DNA of 64,000 nt, from contig NZ_CP091285.1 of assembly GCF_021650975.2 (NCBI RefSeq), forward strand, positions 1,302,001 through 1,366,000. Reading direction: 5' to 3'. Below are positions 63,813 through 64,000 of the stretch, piece by piece (positions within the stretch are counted from its first letter, which is position 1; each line of letters starts with the position of its first letter). The translations under genes were made by a program, and so were the position numbers. The notes under the pieces are model-generated. The model did no database searches and was not told the origin of the DNA. It worked only from the letters and a program-made list of their open reading frames with translations. This DNA is from Flavobacterium jumunjinense. Lineage in GTDB: Bacteria; Bacteroidota; Bacteroidia; Flavobacteriales; Flavobacteriaceae.

Positions 63813-64000
63813 TTATTCATTTTTTCTTAAATAATTGAAGTCTAGTTGTTTTTTAACTAAATCTGCATTTTTAACTTTAACATAGACTTCATCTCCTAAT
63901 TGAAGAATATTCTTTGTAACTTCTCCTACTAAGGCATATTGTTTATCGTCGAAAGTGTAATAATCGTCTTTAATCTCTCTAATACGACACATTCCTTCGC
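63813..64000 (-). CDS. rnr: Ribonuclease R, C-terminal S1 domain (partial)
   Basis: The minus-strand frame is open to the edge of the window and ends at 63813-63815. The visible 61 residues (GMCRIREIKDDYYTFDDKQY ... LQLGDEVYVKVKNADLVKKQ) are the end of an S1 RNA-binding domain as in RNase R, a processive 3' to 5' exoribonuclease, but the catalytic part is outside the window. Another S1-domain protein is possible. Confidence 0.7.
   Translation of the reverse strand, partial: EGMCRIREIKDDYYTFDDKQYALVGEVTKNILQLGDEVYVKVKNADLVKKQLDFNYLRKNE

Overview
The window looks like chromosomal DNA of a Flavobacteriaceae species (Bacteroidota), probably Flavobacterium or a close relative. The base composition is very AT-rich. 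Several genes are preceded by the Bacteroidota -7 promoter element TAnnTTTG. There is a complete gliding-motility locus in the order sprC-sprD-sprB-sprF, plus type IX secretion C-terminal sorting domains, a DUF4175 protein and DUF4837. No integrase, transposase or CRISPR array was seen.

Region 1 (1-10.3 kb) is accessory: a tandem array of C-terminal toxin modules, each followed by its own immunity gene and a rho-independent terminator. Most modules begin with the same roughly 170-bp homology arm (protein consensus LSGELTVAIKGGLRKSAKEV...DEVIEHL) and then change abruptly to an unrelated toxin domain. Visible toxin types are two different HExxH zincin-like metallopeptidases, an HNHP (JAB-like) domain, a C39/papain-like cysteine peptidase, and an unrecognised domain present twice complete and once partially. 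The modules have no ATG start, an in-frame stop just upstream in most cases, and no promoter. They therefore look like a silent reservoir for C-terminal tip exchange in a large polymorphic toxin encoded left of the window. One module (7361-9143) carries a longer arm showing about 240 residues of the parent protein, and it has a 5-bp deletion. A second module has two probable one-base frameshifts. The array ends in a truncated arm and a 21-bp minisatellite that reads as coiled-coil heptads.

Region 2 (10.6-16 kb) holds a DUF5995 gene; a four-gene operon with a canonical promoter (M15 peptidoglycan peptidase, lipoprotein, small helical protein, patatin-like lipase) that resembles a lysis or effector cassette; a type IX secreted protein; and a cupredoxin-like lipoprotein.

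Region 3 (16-25 kb) is core: rnpA, a DUF4349 lipoprotein, an S41 protease, an OmpA-like protein, an ElaA-like acetyltransferase, a DUF4837 lipoprotein, a MltD-like transglycosylase and pgk.

Region 4 (24-42.7 kb, minus strand) is the gliding operon: two upstream secreted proteins, then SprC, SprD (with a large in-frame repeat array), the 3518-residue SprB adhesin and SprF. A good promoter lies upstream at 42687-42716.

Region 5 (43-64 kb) is housekeeping: holB, a DoxX-like protein, a Pif1-like helicase, an OmpH-like protein, a methyltransferase, mnmG, ybeY, DUF4175, an AlkB-type oxygenase, gltX, a beta-barrel protein, an SPFH protein, glnS, folB, tRNA-Cys(GCA), a LysE-type transporter, a DUF2807 protein and the 3' end of rnr. 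Four parS-like sites flank mnmG, one of them inside the last codons of ybeY, which suggests that this part lies in the origin-proximal domain where ParB loads.
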